Source: an uncultured Lachnospiraceae bacterium
Lineage (GTDB): Bacteria; Bacillota; Clostridia; Lachnospirales; Lachnospiraceae
DNA length: 38,525 bases
Reading direction: 5' to 3'
Assembly: GCA_947566645.1 (NCBI GenBank)
Contig: CANOKL010000042.1
Coordinates: forward strand, 1 to 38,525
The notes under the pieces were generated by a model. That model did not search any database. It was not told where the DNA came from and worked only from the letters and a program-made list of their open reading frames with translations. Within the stretch, counting starts at the first letter, position 1, and every line of letters begins with the position of its first letter. Both the position numbers and the translations under genes were made by a program. Below are positions 31,561 to 38,525 of the stretch, piece by piece.

Positions 31561-31905
31561 ACGCTTAAGCTTTTCGACTGGACCACTCTGGGCTGCAGAC
31601 TTCCGAAAGGACTGCTGCTGCCGGATGAGCTGGTCCAGTTTTTTAAACTGCTCGTCCTCCTGCCGCTCCTTGGCATCCAGGAGAAAGGACATCTCTTTAC
31701 TAAACATGGCAAGCAGCACTTCATTATTATTTTCCAGCATTCGTTTCATATGCAGCTGTTCCCGGGTTCTTTTGATATCGGGGATCAGTCCCTTTAGCTC
31801 TTCAAACGGGATTCCCTGCTCGTACAGTTCTTTGAGGCAGCCGTACAATCTGGCATCATCTTTGGTTTCCAGCTTCAGCTGTTCAAGCGCATTTGCATTT
31901 CCCAT
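31543..31905 (-). CDS. 120-aa helical protein convergent with dnaB, function unknown
   Basis: A soluble, highly charged, probably coiled-coil protein ('MGNANALEQLKLETKDDARL', 'IPFEELKGLIPDIKRTREQL', 'FSKEMSFLLDAKERQEDEQF'). The N-terminal 60 residues ('YGCLKELYEQGIPFEEL', 'IKRTREQLHMKRML') resemble the effector-linker half of small MerR-like or phage-type adaptor proteins, without a recognisable DNA-binding motif. AAGGGGG sits eight bases before ATG 31905, so it is a real gene. Its 3' end overlaps dnaB by 18 bases in antisense. I do not recognise the family, though very similar proteins seem common in Lachnospiraceae. Confidence 0.7.
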   Translation of the reverse strand: MGNANALEQLKLETKDDARLYGCLKELYEQGIPFEELKGLIPDIKRTREQLHMKRMLENNNEVLLAMFSKEMSFLLDAKERQEDEQFKKLDQLIRQQQSFRKSAAQSGPVEKLKRLFLPA

Positions 31906-31934
31906 AATAAAAACCCCCTTATTTTTGAATCATC

Positions 31935-31971
31935 AGGAACTGTCACGAAATAAATCAGCCACAGTTCCTTA
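31935..31971. repeat. Dispersed repeat family 3, copy 3
   Basis: AGGAACTGT (31935-31943) and ACAGTTCCT (31961-31969) are perfect 9-bp inverted arms, with CGAAATAAA in the loop as in the element at 18076. It lies upstream of the gene at 31543-31905. Confidence 0.65.
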
Positions 31972-32093
31972 GGCTTGTCTCCATACAGGATAACACAAAC
32001 CTATGGAAAAGAATGTCAAAAATGGTCGGGGGTGGAAATATTTCTCGTAACTGCCCAGTACCTTCGCGGTTACGGTTTTTCGTCGTAAAACGC

Positions 32094-32123
32094 AGCGAAT
32101 CCGGCTCTGCCGGATTCGCTTTT
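32094..32123 (-). terminator. Terminator-like hairpin after the ferredoxin gene
   Basis: AGCGAATCCGGC (32094-32105) and GCCGGATTCGCT (32109-32120) form a perfect 12-bp stem with a 3-base loop. On the minus strand it follows the ferredoxin stop by about 20 bases and is followed by GCGTTTTACG; on the plus strand by TTTAG. It probably ends ferredoxin transcription and could act in both directions. Confidence 0.7.
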
Positions 32124-32141
32124 AGATATGTTTTTCGTTCC

Positions 32142-32312
32142 TTAGCCCTGGGAAATAGCTCCTGTTGGGCACTGAGCCGCACATGCGCCGCAATCTACAC
32201 AAGCGTCAGCATCAATCTCATAATGATCTGCACCCTGAGCAATAGCGCCTACTGGACATTCAGCTTCGCAAGCTCCACAGCTTACACATTCGTCACTAAT
32301 TACGTGTGCCAT
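32142..32312 (-). CDS. 2[4Fe-4S] ferredoxin
   Basis: A 56-residue clostridial-type ferredoxin, an electron carrier of anaerobic metabolism. It has two cluster motifs, 'CVSCGACEAECP' and 'CVDCGACAAQCP', each of the C-x2-C-x2-C-x3-C-P form, separated by the usual 'GADHYEIDADA' loop. The start at ATG 32312 is set by AAGGAGGT eight bases before it; an extension to 32342 would pass through that site and is rejected. The gene is monocistronic, with a promoter-like TTGTCC, 18 bases, TATAGA upstream (about 32395-32360) and a hairpin after the stop. Confidence 0.95.
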   Translation of the reverse strand: MAHVISDECVSCGACEAECPVGAIAQGADHYEIDADACVDCGACAAQCPTGAISQG

Positions 32313-32529
32313 TGGTATGTACCTCCTTTTTTTATAGAGCATTTCCTTTCTGAAAGCGCTCTTCTATACCATATAATAATACAAAAGGACAAAATATACA
32401 AGTAAAAATCATGGTCTAAATTAAGTACAGAAAAAATTAAGAAATTTTTCACCAAATCAAAAAGAAATTGGTGTATAGTGGTTTGTGGTAAAATGTTATA
32501 CTGAACAACATACAATGGGAGGAGTTATT

Positions 32530-33717
32530 ATGAAGAAGAGTTGGAGTCTGATCGTACTTATTATATGTCTGATACTGGTAATCTGTGCATGTGCTTCCAG
32601 AGAAATGGAAGAGCATAAGACAGAGGCTGAAAAAAAGCTGGAGATTACAGAAGAGACAGGGGACGTCACCGGGAAGAAGGAAGAGAAAGAGTATCAGAAC
32701 CGGCTGGATGCCATTGAGCCTTCTGCATACCGGAATGTTTCTGGCCTGAAGCCGGAGGCCGGTTCTTATTTTTCAATTATTGGGAAAAGCGGTGAAGGAG
32801 AGTACTGGGAGCAGATAAAAAAGGGCGCTGAACAGGCAGCAGCCGATATCAATGCGGAGCTTGGCTATAAGGGGAAAGATGAGATCAAGGTAACCTACAG
32901 CGGTCCGGCAGTGGCGGGCAGTGTGGATGAACAGGTGAATATCCTGGATGAGGAGCTTGCAAGGTATCCCCTTGGCGTCAGCATTTCCATAGTAGATACC
33001 CAGGCATGCGGCGTTCAGTTTGACCTTGCATCAGGAAATGGCATCCCAATTGTGGCATTCGATTCGGGAAGTGACTATCCCGGTCTGATGGCAACTGTCT
33101 CCACCGATAACCGGGGAACTGCGCAGATGGCAGCCGACAGGATGGCAGAGCTCGCAGGAAGTACAGGCGAGGTGCTTGTATTTGTCCAGGATTCAAAATC
33201 CCTGTCTGCAAGAGAACGTGAGCTTGGATTTACAGAGAGACTGGCCGAAGAATATCCGGGAATCACAGTTGCAGAGGTATACCATATGGATCAGCTGGAG
33301 GAGATGCAGAAGAAGCTTGCAAAAGAAAAGAAAATAAAGAATCCGGAAGAGATCACAGAGGAGCAGGTCCTTGACGAGATCCTAAAGAGGCATCCGGAAA
33401 TAAAGGGCGTATTTGCAGCAGATGGAACAGCAGTAATGTCAGCCCTGGCTGCCCTGGACCGGGCAGAGAAAAAAAGCGTTGCCCTGATTGGCTATGACAG
33501 CAATAAGGAAGAGCTGGAAGCCTTGAAAAACGGCGAGATAGATGGACTGATTGTACAGAATCCATTCGGCATGGGGTATGCATCCGTGATAGCATCAGCA
33601 AGAGCCGCACTGTCCATGGGGAATGAGGCCTATATTAATACATCAGCCATGTGGGTAACCCGGGAGAATCTCGACAGCGAAGAGGTAAAGAGCTGGTTGG
33701 GGACGGGGCAAAATTAA
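32530..33717 (+). CDS. Sugar ABC transporter substrate-binding lipoprotein (Peripla_BP_4)
   Basis: A 395-residue exported lipoprotein. A short signal peptide ends in a lipobox with Cys21 ('LILVICAC'). A charged linker precedes a ribose/xylose-type periplasmic-binding fold ('YFSIIGKSGEGEYWEQIKKG', 'GIPIVAFDSGSDYPGLMATV', 'STDNRGTAQMAADRMAEL', 'VALIGYDSNKEELEALKNG'). GGGAGGAG precedes ATG 32530. No permease or ATPase gene is nearby, so it is an orphan that may feed another transporter or act as a sensor subunit for the adjacent histidine kinase. The last residues 'LGTGQN' and the stop codon are encoded by a family 4 REP palindrome. Confidence 0.85.
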   Translation: MKKSWSLIVLIICLILVICACASREMEEHKTEAEKKLEITEETGDVTGKKEEKEYQNRLDAIEPSAYRNVSGLKPEAGSYFSIIGKSGEGEYWEQIKKGAEQAAADINAELGYKGKDEIKVTYSGPAVAGSVDEQVNILDEELARYPLGVSISIVDTQACGVQFDLASGNGIPIVAFDSGSDYPGLMATVSTDNRGTAQMAADRMAELAGSTGEVLVFVQDSKSLSARERELGFTERLAEEYPGITVAEVYHMDQLEEMQKKLAKEKKIKNPEEITEEQVLDEILKRHPEIKGVFAADGTAVMSALAALDRAEKKSVALIGYDSNKEELEALKNGEIDGLIVQNPFGMGYASVIASARAALSMGNEAYINTSAMWVTRENLDSEEVKSWLGTGQN

Positions 33718-33731
33718 AAATGCCCCGTCCC
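33699..33731. repeat. REP-like palindrome, family 4, copy 3
   Basis: GGGACGGGGCA (33700-33710) and TGCCCCGTCCC (33721-33731) form an 11-bp stem around AAATTAAAAA. It covers the stop codon of the lipoprotein gene and lies nine bases from the end of the convergent kinase gene, so it may end both transcripts. Confidence 0.8.
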
Positions 33732-33740
33732 AGATTGAAA

Positions 33741-35156
33741 TCAGGGTGTCCCCGCTTTAGAGAGCGAGAAGATGAACTCGGTTCCTACGCCTTCGGTGCT
33801 TACGACGCTTATGTTTTCGCCGTGTGCCTGGATTGCTTCTTTGACGATTGCAAGACCGAGGCCGGTTCCTTTTTTGTCTTTCCCCCGGGACAGGTCGCTT
33901 TTATAAAAGCGTTCCCATATTTTGTTGAGGGAGTTCCGGGGGATGCCGATTCCGTTATCTTTTACGGAAGTGTATACTTTGTCGCCGCGTTCGGTTGTTT
34001 CTATGGTGATGATGGAGTTGGCATCGCTGAATTTGATGGCATTGTCCAGCAAGTTGTAGAGAACCTGCTGGATTTTCCGCTGGTCTGCCATGACTTTCAG
34101 GTGTTTTGTGGCGAAAAGGAGTTCTATGGAGATCTTCTTTTGCTTGCAGATGCCTTCAAAGGATTCGGCAACCTTTTTTATCATTTCGTGTATGTCAAAG
34201 GCCTCTTTTGTAAGAAGGAGGTTCTGCGTGTCAAATTCGTTCAGAGTGAGCAGATCCTGTGTCAGGTCTGTCAGTCTTTCTGTTTCAAATAATATGATTT
34301 TTAAATATTTTTCCTGGAGCTCTGGCGGGATGGTTCCGTCGGCAATGGCTTCCACGTAGCCTTTGATGGAGGTGAGGGGTGAGCGGAAGTCATGGGATAC
34401 GTTTGCTACAAATTTTTTCTGATAGTCCTCCGTATCCCTGAGCTGGGAGGACATGTAATTCAGGGATGCCGACAGGTATCCCATCTCGTCCTCTGTGTTA
34501 ATCGGAATCTCATAGTCCAGATTTCCAGAGGCATACTGTTTGGCGGCTTCGGTGATCAGGCTCAGGGGCCGGTAGACGAAGAACTGGAAGGCCAGCAGTA
34601 TGACAAAAGAAAGTCCGTATATGACGAAAAGAGTAATGTAAACTGCGCGCATCATGATGGAAAGGATCTCATCTATGTCAGCAGTGCTTTTATGTATCAG
34701 AAGATACCCCCGGGGCAGATAGTCCTGAACGACAGGGGCAATTACAGTGATTACATCATCTTCAAAATATCCATGGTAGTCTCCGGTGAGATATTTGGAA
34801 TTTCCAGCTTCTGCAGGGTTGAATTTTTCGATTGCAGAAGGCGCAGCAGGAAAATCTTCTGCCTGTGCAGAGGTGATGATCGTCCCCTCACGGTCAACAA
34901 ACCATACAGCGGCATTTAAGTGTGTCTCAATGCCGGTAAGCTGAACGTGTACATCATTCAGCGTAAGCTGCTCAGAAAAATATCCTGGAAGATAATTATC
35001 TGCCATCAGGTTTGCTTCTATATAGATATCGGAGGAGACGGCTCTGATAAGCGGGGCTGACGCCAGGCCTGAGGTCAGGGTGGCTACAGTGAAGACACTT
35101 AAAAACCCGAAGATAATATATATAATTATAAATTTCAGATAGAGTGTGCTCTTCAT
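33741..35156 (-). CDS. Sensor histidine kinase
   Basis: A 471-residue membrane kinase. One helix at about residues 8-30, an extracellular sensor domain (about 31-165, 'VWFVDREGTIITSAQAED'), a second helix (about 170-195) and a HAMP linker ('QYASGNLDYEIPINTEDEMG') precede the H-box 'FVANVSHDFRSPLTSIKGYV' with the phospho-accepting His255. The ATPase domain shows the N-box 'LYNLLDNAIKFS', G1 'VKDNGIGIP' and G2 'GTGLGLAIVKEAI'. It is the partner of the OmpR-type regulator encoded just upstream on the same strand. The signal is unknown; the sensor domain is of extracellular dCache/PAS-like size. A family 2 palindrome lies between the two genes. Confidence 0.92.
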   Translation of the reverse strand: MKSTLYLKFIIIYIIFGFLSVFTVATLTSGLASAPLIRAVSSDIYIEANLMADNYLPGYFSEQLTLNDVHVQLTGIETHLNAAVWFVDREGTIITSAQAEDFPAAPSAIEKFNPAEAGNSKYLTGDYHGYFEDDVITVIAPVVQDYLPRGYLLIHKSTADIDEILSIMMRAVYITLFVIYGLSFVILLAFQFFVYRPLSLITEAAKQYASGNLDYEIPINTEDEMGYLSASLNYMSSQLRDTEDYQKKFVANVSHDFRSPLTSIKGYVEAIADGTIPPELQEKYLKIILFETERLTDLTQDLLTLNEFDTQNLLLTKEAFDIHEMIKKVAESFEGICKQKKISIELLFATKHLKVMADQRKIQQVLYNLLDNAIKFSDANSIITIETTERGDKVYTSVKDNGIGIPRNSLNKIWERFYKSDLSRGKDKKGTGLGLAIVKEAIQAHGENISVVSTEGVGTEFIFSLSKAGTP

Positions 35157-35172
35157 GGGATGCTCCTTATTT

Positions 35173-35200
35173 GTAACAGTTCAGATACCTTCACTGTTAC
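35173..35200. repeat. Dispersed repeat family 2, copy 2
   Basis: GTAACAGT (35173-35180) and ACTGTTAC (35193-35200) are perfect 8-bp inverted ends of a 28-bp palindrome. Read on the minus strand, the middle GTGAAGGTA matches the element at 22224-22250. It fills the gap between the regulator stop and the kinase start. Confidence 0.7.
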
Positions 35201-35202
35201 CC

Positions 35203-35907
35203 TTATTTTACTTCAAATTTATAGCCGATCCCCCACACGGTGGACAGGTTCCAGCCGCCGTGGTCTTTGACCTTTTCACGGATTCTCTTGATATGGACGT
35301 CTACAGTCCTTGTATCACCAATATATTCATATCCCCATATCTGATCCAGAAGCTGCTCGCGTGTGAACACCTGATTCGGTGAGGCGGCGAGAAAATAGAG
35401 AAGTTCCAGCTCCTTTGGAGGCATCTCGACATTCTTTCCATCTACAATGACAGAATAATTCGTAAGATTAATAACAATACCAGGGTATTCTACACATTTC
35501 CCCTTATTCGAAGAACTGCTTTCAGACCTGGAGCCGTTCTGGAACCGCCTTAGCACAGCCTTAACCCGGGCAACAAGCTCTTTGGAATCAAAGGGCTTTA
35601 TAATATAGTCATCTGCACCGAGCTCAAGACCAAGTACCTTGTCAAATACTTCTCCTTTGGCAGAGAGCATGATGACCGGGACAGATGAGCGGGTCCGGAT
35701 CTCCCGGCATACCTGATACCCGTCAATGCCTGGAAGCATGAGATCTAGAAGAATCAGATTTGGCTGATAGGTATCAAAGGCAGTCAGCGCTTCCTCTCCG
35801 TCATATACCATCATCGTGTCAAAGCATTCCTTCGTAAGATACAGGGAAATGAGCTCCGCAATATTTTCATCATCATCTACAATTAAAATTTTCTGTTTAC
35901 TTACCAT
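35203..35907 (-). CDS. OmpR/PhoB-type response regulator
   Basis: A 234-residue regulator with a receiver domain ('KILIVDDDENIAELISLYL', phospho-acceptor Asp55 in 'LILLDLMLPGIDGYQV', 'SAKGEVFDKVLGLELGADDY', 'IKPFDSKELVARVKAVLRR') and a C-terminal winged helix ('MPPKELELLYFLAASPNQVF', 'TREQLLDQIWGYEYIGDTRT', 'VDVHIKRIREKV'). ATG 35907 is taken because GAGGAGGAC lies before it; the frame extends to 35922 across that site. The kinase gene follows after 46 bases. Targets are not evident; the nearby orphan sugar-binding lipoprotein is one candidate. Confidence 0.93.
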   Translation of the reverse strand: MVSKQKILIVDDDENIAELISLYLTKECFDTMMVYDGEEALTAFDTYQPNLILLDLMLPGIDGYQVCREIRTRSSVPVIMLSAKGEVFDKVLGLELGADDYIIKPFDSKELVARVKAVLRRFQNGSRSESSSSNKGKCVEYPGIVINLTNYSVIVDGKNVEMPPKELELLYFLAASPNQVFTREQLLDQIWGYEYIGDTRTVDVHIKRIREKVKDHGGWNLSTVWGIGYKFEVK

Positions 35908-35987
35908 AGTAGTCCTCCTCAAATACGCTTATTTATGCATGCGGATATGCGCATCCTGTTATGCTGAGCGGCAGATTTATATGATGC

Positions 35988-38378
35988 TCAGTATAATTCT
36001 GCAATGGTCACTCCGGCATCTCCCTCTCCGAGGGCTCCAAGACGGAATGACTTTACATGCTTTTGTCTTCTTAAATAATTATGGACGCCGGCCCGTAATG
36101 CCCCGGTTCCCTTGCCATGTACAATGCGTACAGAGGACAGGTGTGCAAGGCTGGCATCGTCAAGATATTTGTCAAGCTCTGCCACTGCCTCGTCTACCGT
36201 CTTTCCCAGCAGATTAATCTCAGAGCTTACAGACAGGGATTTGCCCATCTTCATTTTACCCTTTCCGGTCTGTCTTGCAGTTTTTTTCAGGTAGTCGGGC
36301 TTTTCCTCAATAATCTCCAGGTCAGACATGTGCACCTGTGAGCGCAGAATTCCCATCTGTACCGTTACATTTCCCTTCGCGTTAGGCCTGGAGGATACTG
36401 TCCCGTTCAGATTCATACTTAATACCCGGACGCTTTCACCGGGTTTGAAGTCTTCGGGCTTGTGTACTTTGCGGGGTTTTTTGACCTCTTCCTTCATGCC
36501 TGCGCGGGCGGCTTCCATTTTTTTGCGAAGTTTTTCCCGCTCTTTTTCCATCTCGGCTGCGGAGATGGATTCCTTTCCAAATTTGTGGAAATTGCGCATT
36601 GTCTCATCCGCAGTCTCCTTTGCCTCTGCCAGTATGGCATGGGCTTTTTCATTCGCCTCCCGGAGAATGCGTTCGCGCTGCTCCTCCAGCTTTTTGTGCT
36701 TGCTTTCTGTCTCCTGCTTCAGGCGTTCCAGTTCACGGCGGTAGGAGGCAATTTCTGCCTGTTCCTTCTCAATGGTCCGCCTTCCGGTCTCCAGATCTGT
36801 AAGCAGATCCTCAAAGGATTCATCCTGTTCACTCAGGCGGGACCGTGCATCATCAATGATGTGCTTCGGAAGCCCCAGCTTTCCGACAATGGCAAATGCA
36901 TTGCTCTTCCCCGGGATTCCGATCAGAAGATGATAGGTGGGCCTGAGAGTCTCAACATCAAATTCACAGCAGGCATTTTCCACGCCAGGAGTGGAAAGTG
37001 CATACACCTTAAGCTCGCTGTAATGTGTGGTTGCCATGGTACGGATACCGCGTTCGTGCAGATATTGAAGGATAGAAGTGGCAAGGGCTGCGCCTTCCAC
37101 AGGATCTGTTCCGGCTCCAAGCTCATCGAAGAGCACAAGAGAATTCTCATCTGCCTTTTTCAGAAAGGAAATAATATTCGTCATGTGCGAGGAGAAGGTG
37201 CTCAGACTCTGTTCAATGCTCTGCTCATCGCCGATATCTGCGTAGATTTCCGTAAACACAGCAAGCTCTGAACGGTCCAGGGCAGGGATATGAAGTCCTG
37301 CCTGCCCCATCAGACTGAACAGTCCTACGGTTTTCAGAGAGACGGTCTTTCCGCCAGTGTTAGGGCCAGTGACGATCAGGAGATCAAAGGCATCTCCTAA
37401 TGTTACAGTAATTGGCACCACCTTTTTCTTATCTAACAGAGGATGACGGCCCTCGCGGATATGAATGCGGCCCTCTGAGTTAAAAAGAGGCCGGCTTGCA
37501 TTCATGTCAAGAGCCAGGGCGCCTCTTGCGAAAATGAAGTCCAGTGCTGTAAGAACCGTATAATCGGTCCGGATAGTTTCAATATATTCAGCTGTATCTG
37601 CGCTTAAACGGGCAAGAACAGCCTGGATCTCTTCCTGCTCCTTACCGTAAAGCTCCTTTAAGTCATTGTTAAGCCTGACCACAGCCATTGGCTCAATAAA
37701 TAAGGTGGAGCCTGTGGAGGACTGGTCGTGGATCATGCCAGGAACCTGTCCGCGGTACTCTGCCTTTACGGGAATACAGTAGCGGTCTCCGCGCATGGTA
37801 ATCAGAGCATCCTGAAGATAGGTGCGTAAGCTTCCATTGATCATGCCTGAAAGAGTGGAGTGAACCTTGTCATTCATCTGCCCGATCTGACGGCGGATAT
37901 GCTTCAGGGCAGGGCTGGCCTCATCACTGATCTCATCCTCATCTATAATGCAGCGGCGGATCTCGGAGGTAAGAGGCGAGACCGGAATGAGCTGCGTAAA
38001 ATATGCATCCAGACAGTCCTCGGTTAAGTCCGCGTTCTCATGTCTGCCATATGCCTTCGCACGGCCCGCAACTTCAAGGAGCCTGCAGATCCGGAGCAGT
38101 TCTCCGCTTCCTAATACACCGCCGATCTCCAGACGGCGCAGAGAATCATTGACCGGATTCACACCGCCAAAAGAAGGACGTCCCTTTTTCACAATGCGGG
38201 TAAATGCCGCGGCAGTCTCATCCTGTGCGGTCCGTATCTCTTCAATGTCAGTGTAGGGCTTTAATCTGCGGCAGCGCTCCTTTCCGCTGAAGGAGGATGC
38301 ATGCTCTGTTAACAGATCTATGATCTTGTCATATTCTAATTTTGCCAGTGTTTTCTTATTCATAATATTATCACTCAT
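35988..38378 (-). CDS. mutS2: MutS2 family ATPase/endonuclease with Smr domain
   Basis: A 796-residue MutS2. The N-terminal MutS core domain runs to about residue 320. The ABC-type ATPase has Walker A 'LLIVTGPNTGGKTVSLKT' (Lys344), the signature-like 'SIEQSLSTFSSHM' and Walker B 'SLVLFDELGAGTDPVEGAAL'. A long coiled coil (about 515-640) and the C-terminal Smr endonuclease domain ('INLLGKTVDEAVAELDKYLD', 'VRIVHGKGTGALRAGV') complete it. MutS2 blocks homologous recombination in some bacteria and, in Bacillus, rescues collided ribosomes. The start is taken as ATG 38378 after GAGG, which is tight; ATG 38363 ('MNKKTLAKLEY') is an alternative. Length is normal for the family. Confidence 0.93.
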   Translation of the reverse strand: MSDNIMNKKTLAKLEYDKIIDLLTEHASSFSGKERCRRLKPYTDIEEIRTAQDETAAAFTRIVKKGRPSFGGVNPVNDSLRRLEIGGVLGSGELLRICRLLEVAGRAKAYGRHENADLTEDCLDAYFTQLIPVSPLTSEIRRCIIDEDEISDEASPALKHIRRQIGQMNDKVHSTLSGMINGSLRTYLQDALITMRGDRYCIPVKAEYRGQVPGMIHDQSSTGSTLFIEPMAVVRLNNDLKELYGKEQEEIQAVLARLSADTAEYIETIRTDYTVLTALDFIFARGALALDMNASRPLFNSEGRIHIREGRHPLLDKKKVVPITVTLGDAFDLLIVTGPNTGGKTVSLKTVGLFSLMGQAGLHIPALDRSELAVFTEIYADIGDEQSIEQSLSTFSSHMTNIISFLKKADENSLVLFDELGAGTDPVEGAALATSILQYLHERGIRTMATTHYSELKVYALSTPGVENACCEFDVETLRPTYHLLIGIPGKSNAFAIVGKLGLPKHIIDDARSRLSEQDESFEDLLTDLETGRRTIEKEQAEIASYRRELERLKQETESKHKKLEEQRERILREANEKAHAILAEAKETADETMRNFHKFGKESISAAEMEKEREKLRKKMEAARAGMKEEVKKPRKVHKPEDFKPGESVRVLSMNLNGTVSSRPNAKGNVTVQMGILRSQVHMSDLEIIEEKPDYLKKTARQTGKGKMKMGKSLSVSSEINLLGKTVDEAVAELDKYLDDASLAHLSSVRIVHGKGTGALRAGVHNYLRRQKHVKSFRLGALGEGDAGVTIAELY

Positions 38379-38447
38379 TTCCTCGATTAAGTAGTTACCT
38401 CTATTCTACCTTATTTGAAGGATAAAAGAAAGGGGGAAATATCAGGT

Positions 38448-38472
38448 GTTACTATTCACGGGCCGTGCAGGT
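38448..38472 (+). repeat. Dispersed repeat family 1, copy h
   Basis: GTTACTATTCACGGGCCGTG followed by CAGG, the head shared with copies a and b, upstream of mutS2. The remaining bases to the end of the window show no gene. Confidence 0.65.
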
Positions 38473-38525
38473 TAGTGTATAATTTTCATTGGCAGGATAA
38501 AAAAGGGAAGCAGAGAAATTCCTGC

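Noticed and set aside
33651..34292. A 213-codon plus-strand frame opposite the histidine kinase
   Set aside because: It is antisense to the conserved kinase domains and has no ribosome site.

Overview
The window looks like a chromosomal segment of a gut Lachnospiraceae (Clostridium cluster XIVa) bacterium. The evidence is the gdpP-rplI-dnaB order, a MutS2 of clostridial type, a 2[4Fe-4S] ferredoxin, a complete galacto-N-biose/lacto-N-biose phosphorylase operon, BspA-like/Ig-like surface proteins, and accessory families (DUF4869, DUF5626, DUF1703-type ATPase, Rpn nuclease) common in that family. Species is not determinable from sequence alone. No rRNA, tRNA or CRISPR array was recognised.

Layout. 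1-4026: the 3' part of a surface protein (Ig-like repeats plus leucine-rich repeats), then a secreted GH31 glycosidase. 4027-8843: a decay zone. It holds an Ig-like fragment and a GH32, a methyltransferase, an HD-hydrolase and a P-loop ATPase gene that have all lost internal segments. Within it lie a likely type I toxin-antitoxin locus (5163-5426), an intact GNAT gene, a 147-bp MITE with terminal inverted repeats and an 8-bp target duplication (7306-7468), and a DUF4869 gene. 8914-11671: an AAA-ATPase_like protein lacking its nuclease domain, and an MFS transporter. 11825-13055: an exported DUF5626-like protein convergent with a membrane-anchored XRE regulator.

13.4-17.7 kb: an AT-rich island of exported and membrane proteins: a 336-aa precursor-like protein with a hydrophobic glycine-rich C-terminus, a 63-aa membrane protein translationally coupled to an S8 (subtilisin-like) protease, a four-helix membrane protein, an exported helical protein and another small membrane protein. 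Its architecture resembles Sec-dependent large bacteriocin loci; this is the best candidate for an undescribed system. 18.1-20.3 kb: an Rpn-family nuclease and a PQ-loop/SGNH fusion.

20.6-27.5 kb: a LysR regulator and a catabolic operon (CBM9-like protein, GH112 phosphorylase, sugar-1-phosphate nucleotidyltransferase, N-acetylhexosamine kinase, UDP-galactose epimerase). It would turn mucin- or milk-derived Gal-beta-1,3-HexNAc into UDP-sugars. 27.7-31.6 kb: housekeeping gdpP, rplI, dnaB. 31.5-38.4 kb: a small coiled-coil protein, ferredoxin, an orphan sugar-binding lipoprotein, an OmpR-type two-component system, and mutS2.

Four families of short dispersed palindromic repeats recur: (1) GTTACTATTCACGG elements, eight sites; (2) GTAACnGTGAAGGTA palindromes, two; (3) AGGAACTGT elements, three; (4) GGGGACGGGGCA REP-like palindromes, three, each sitting on or within a few bases of a stop codon. 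In two genes the REP supplies the last codons of the protein.
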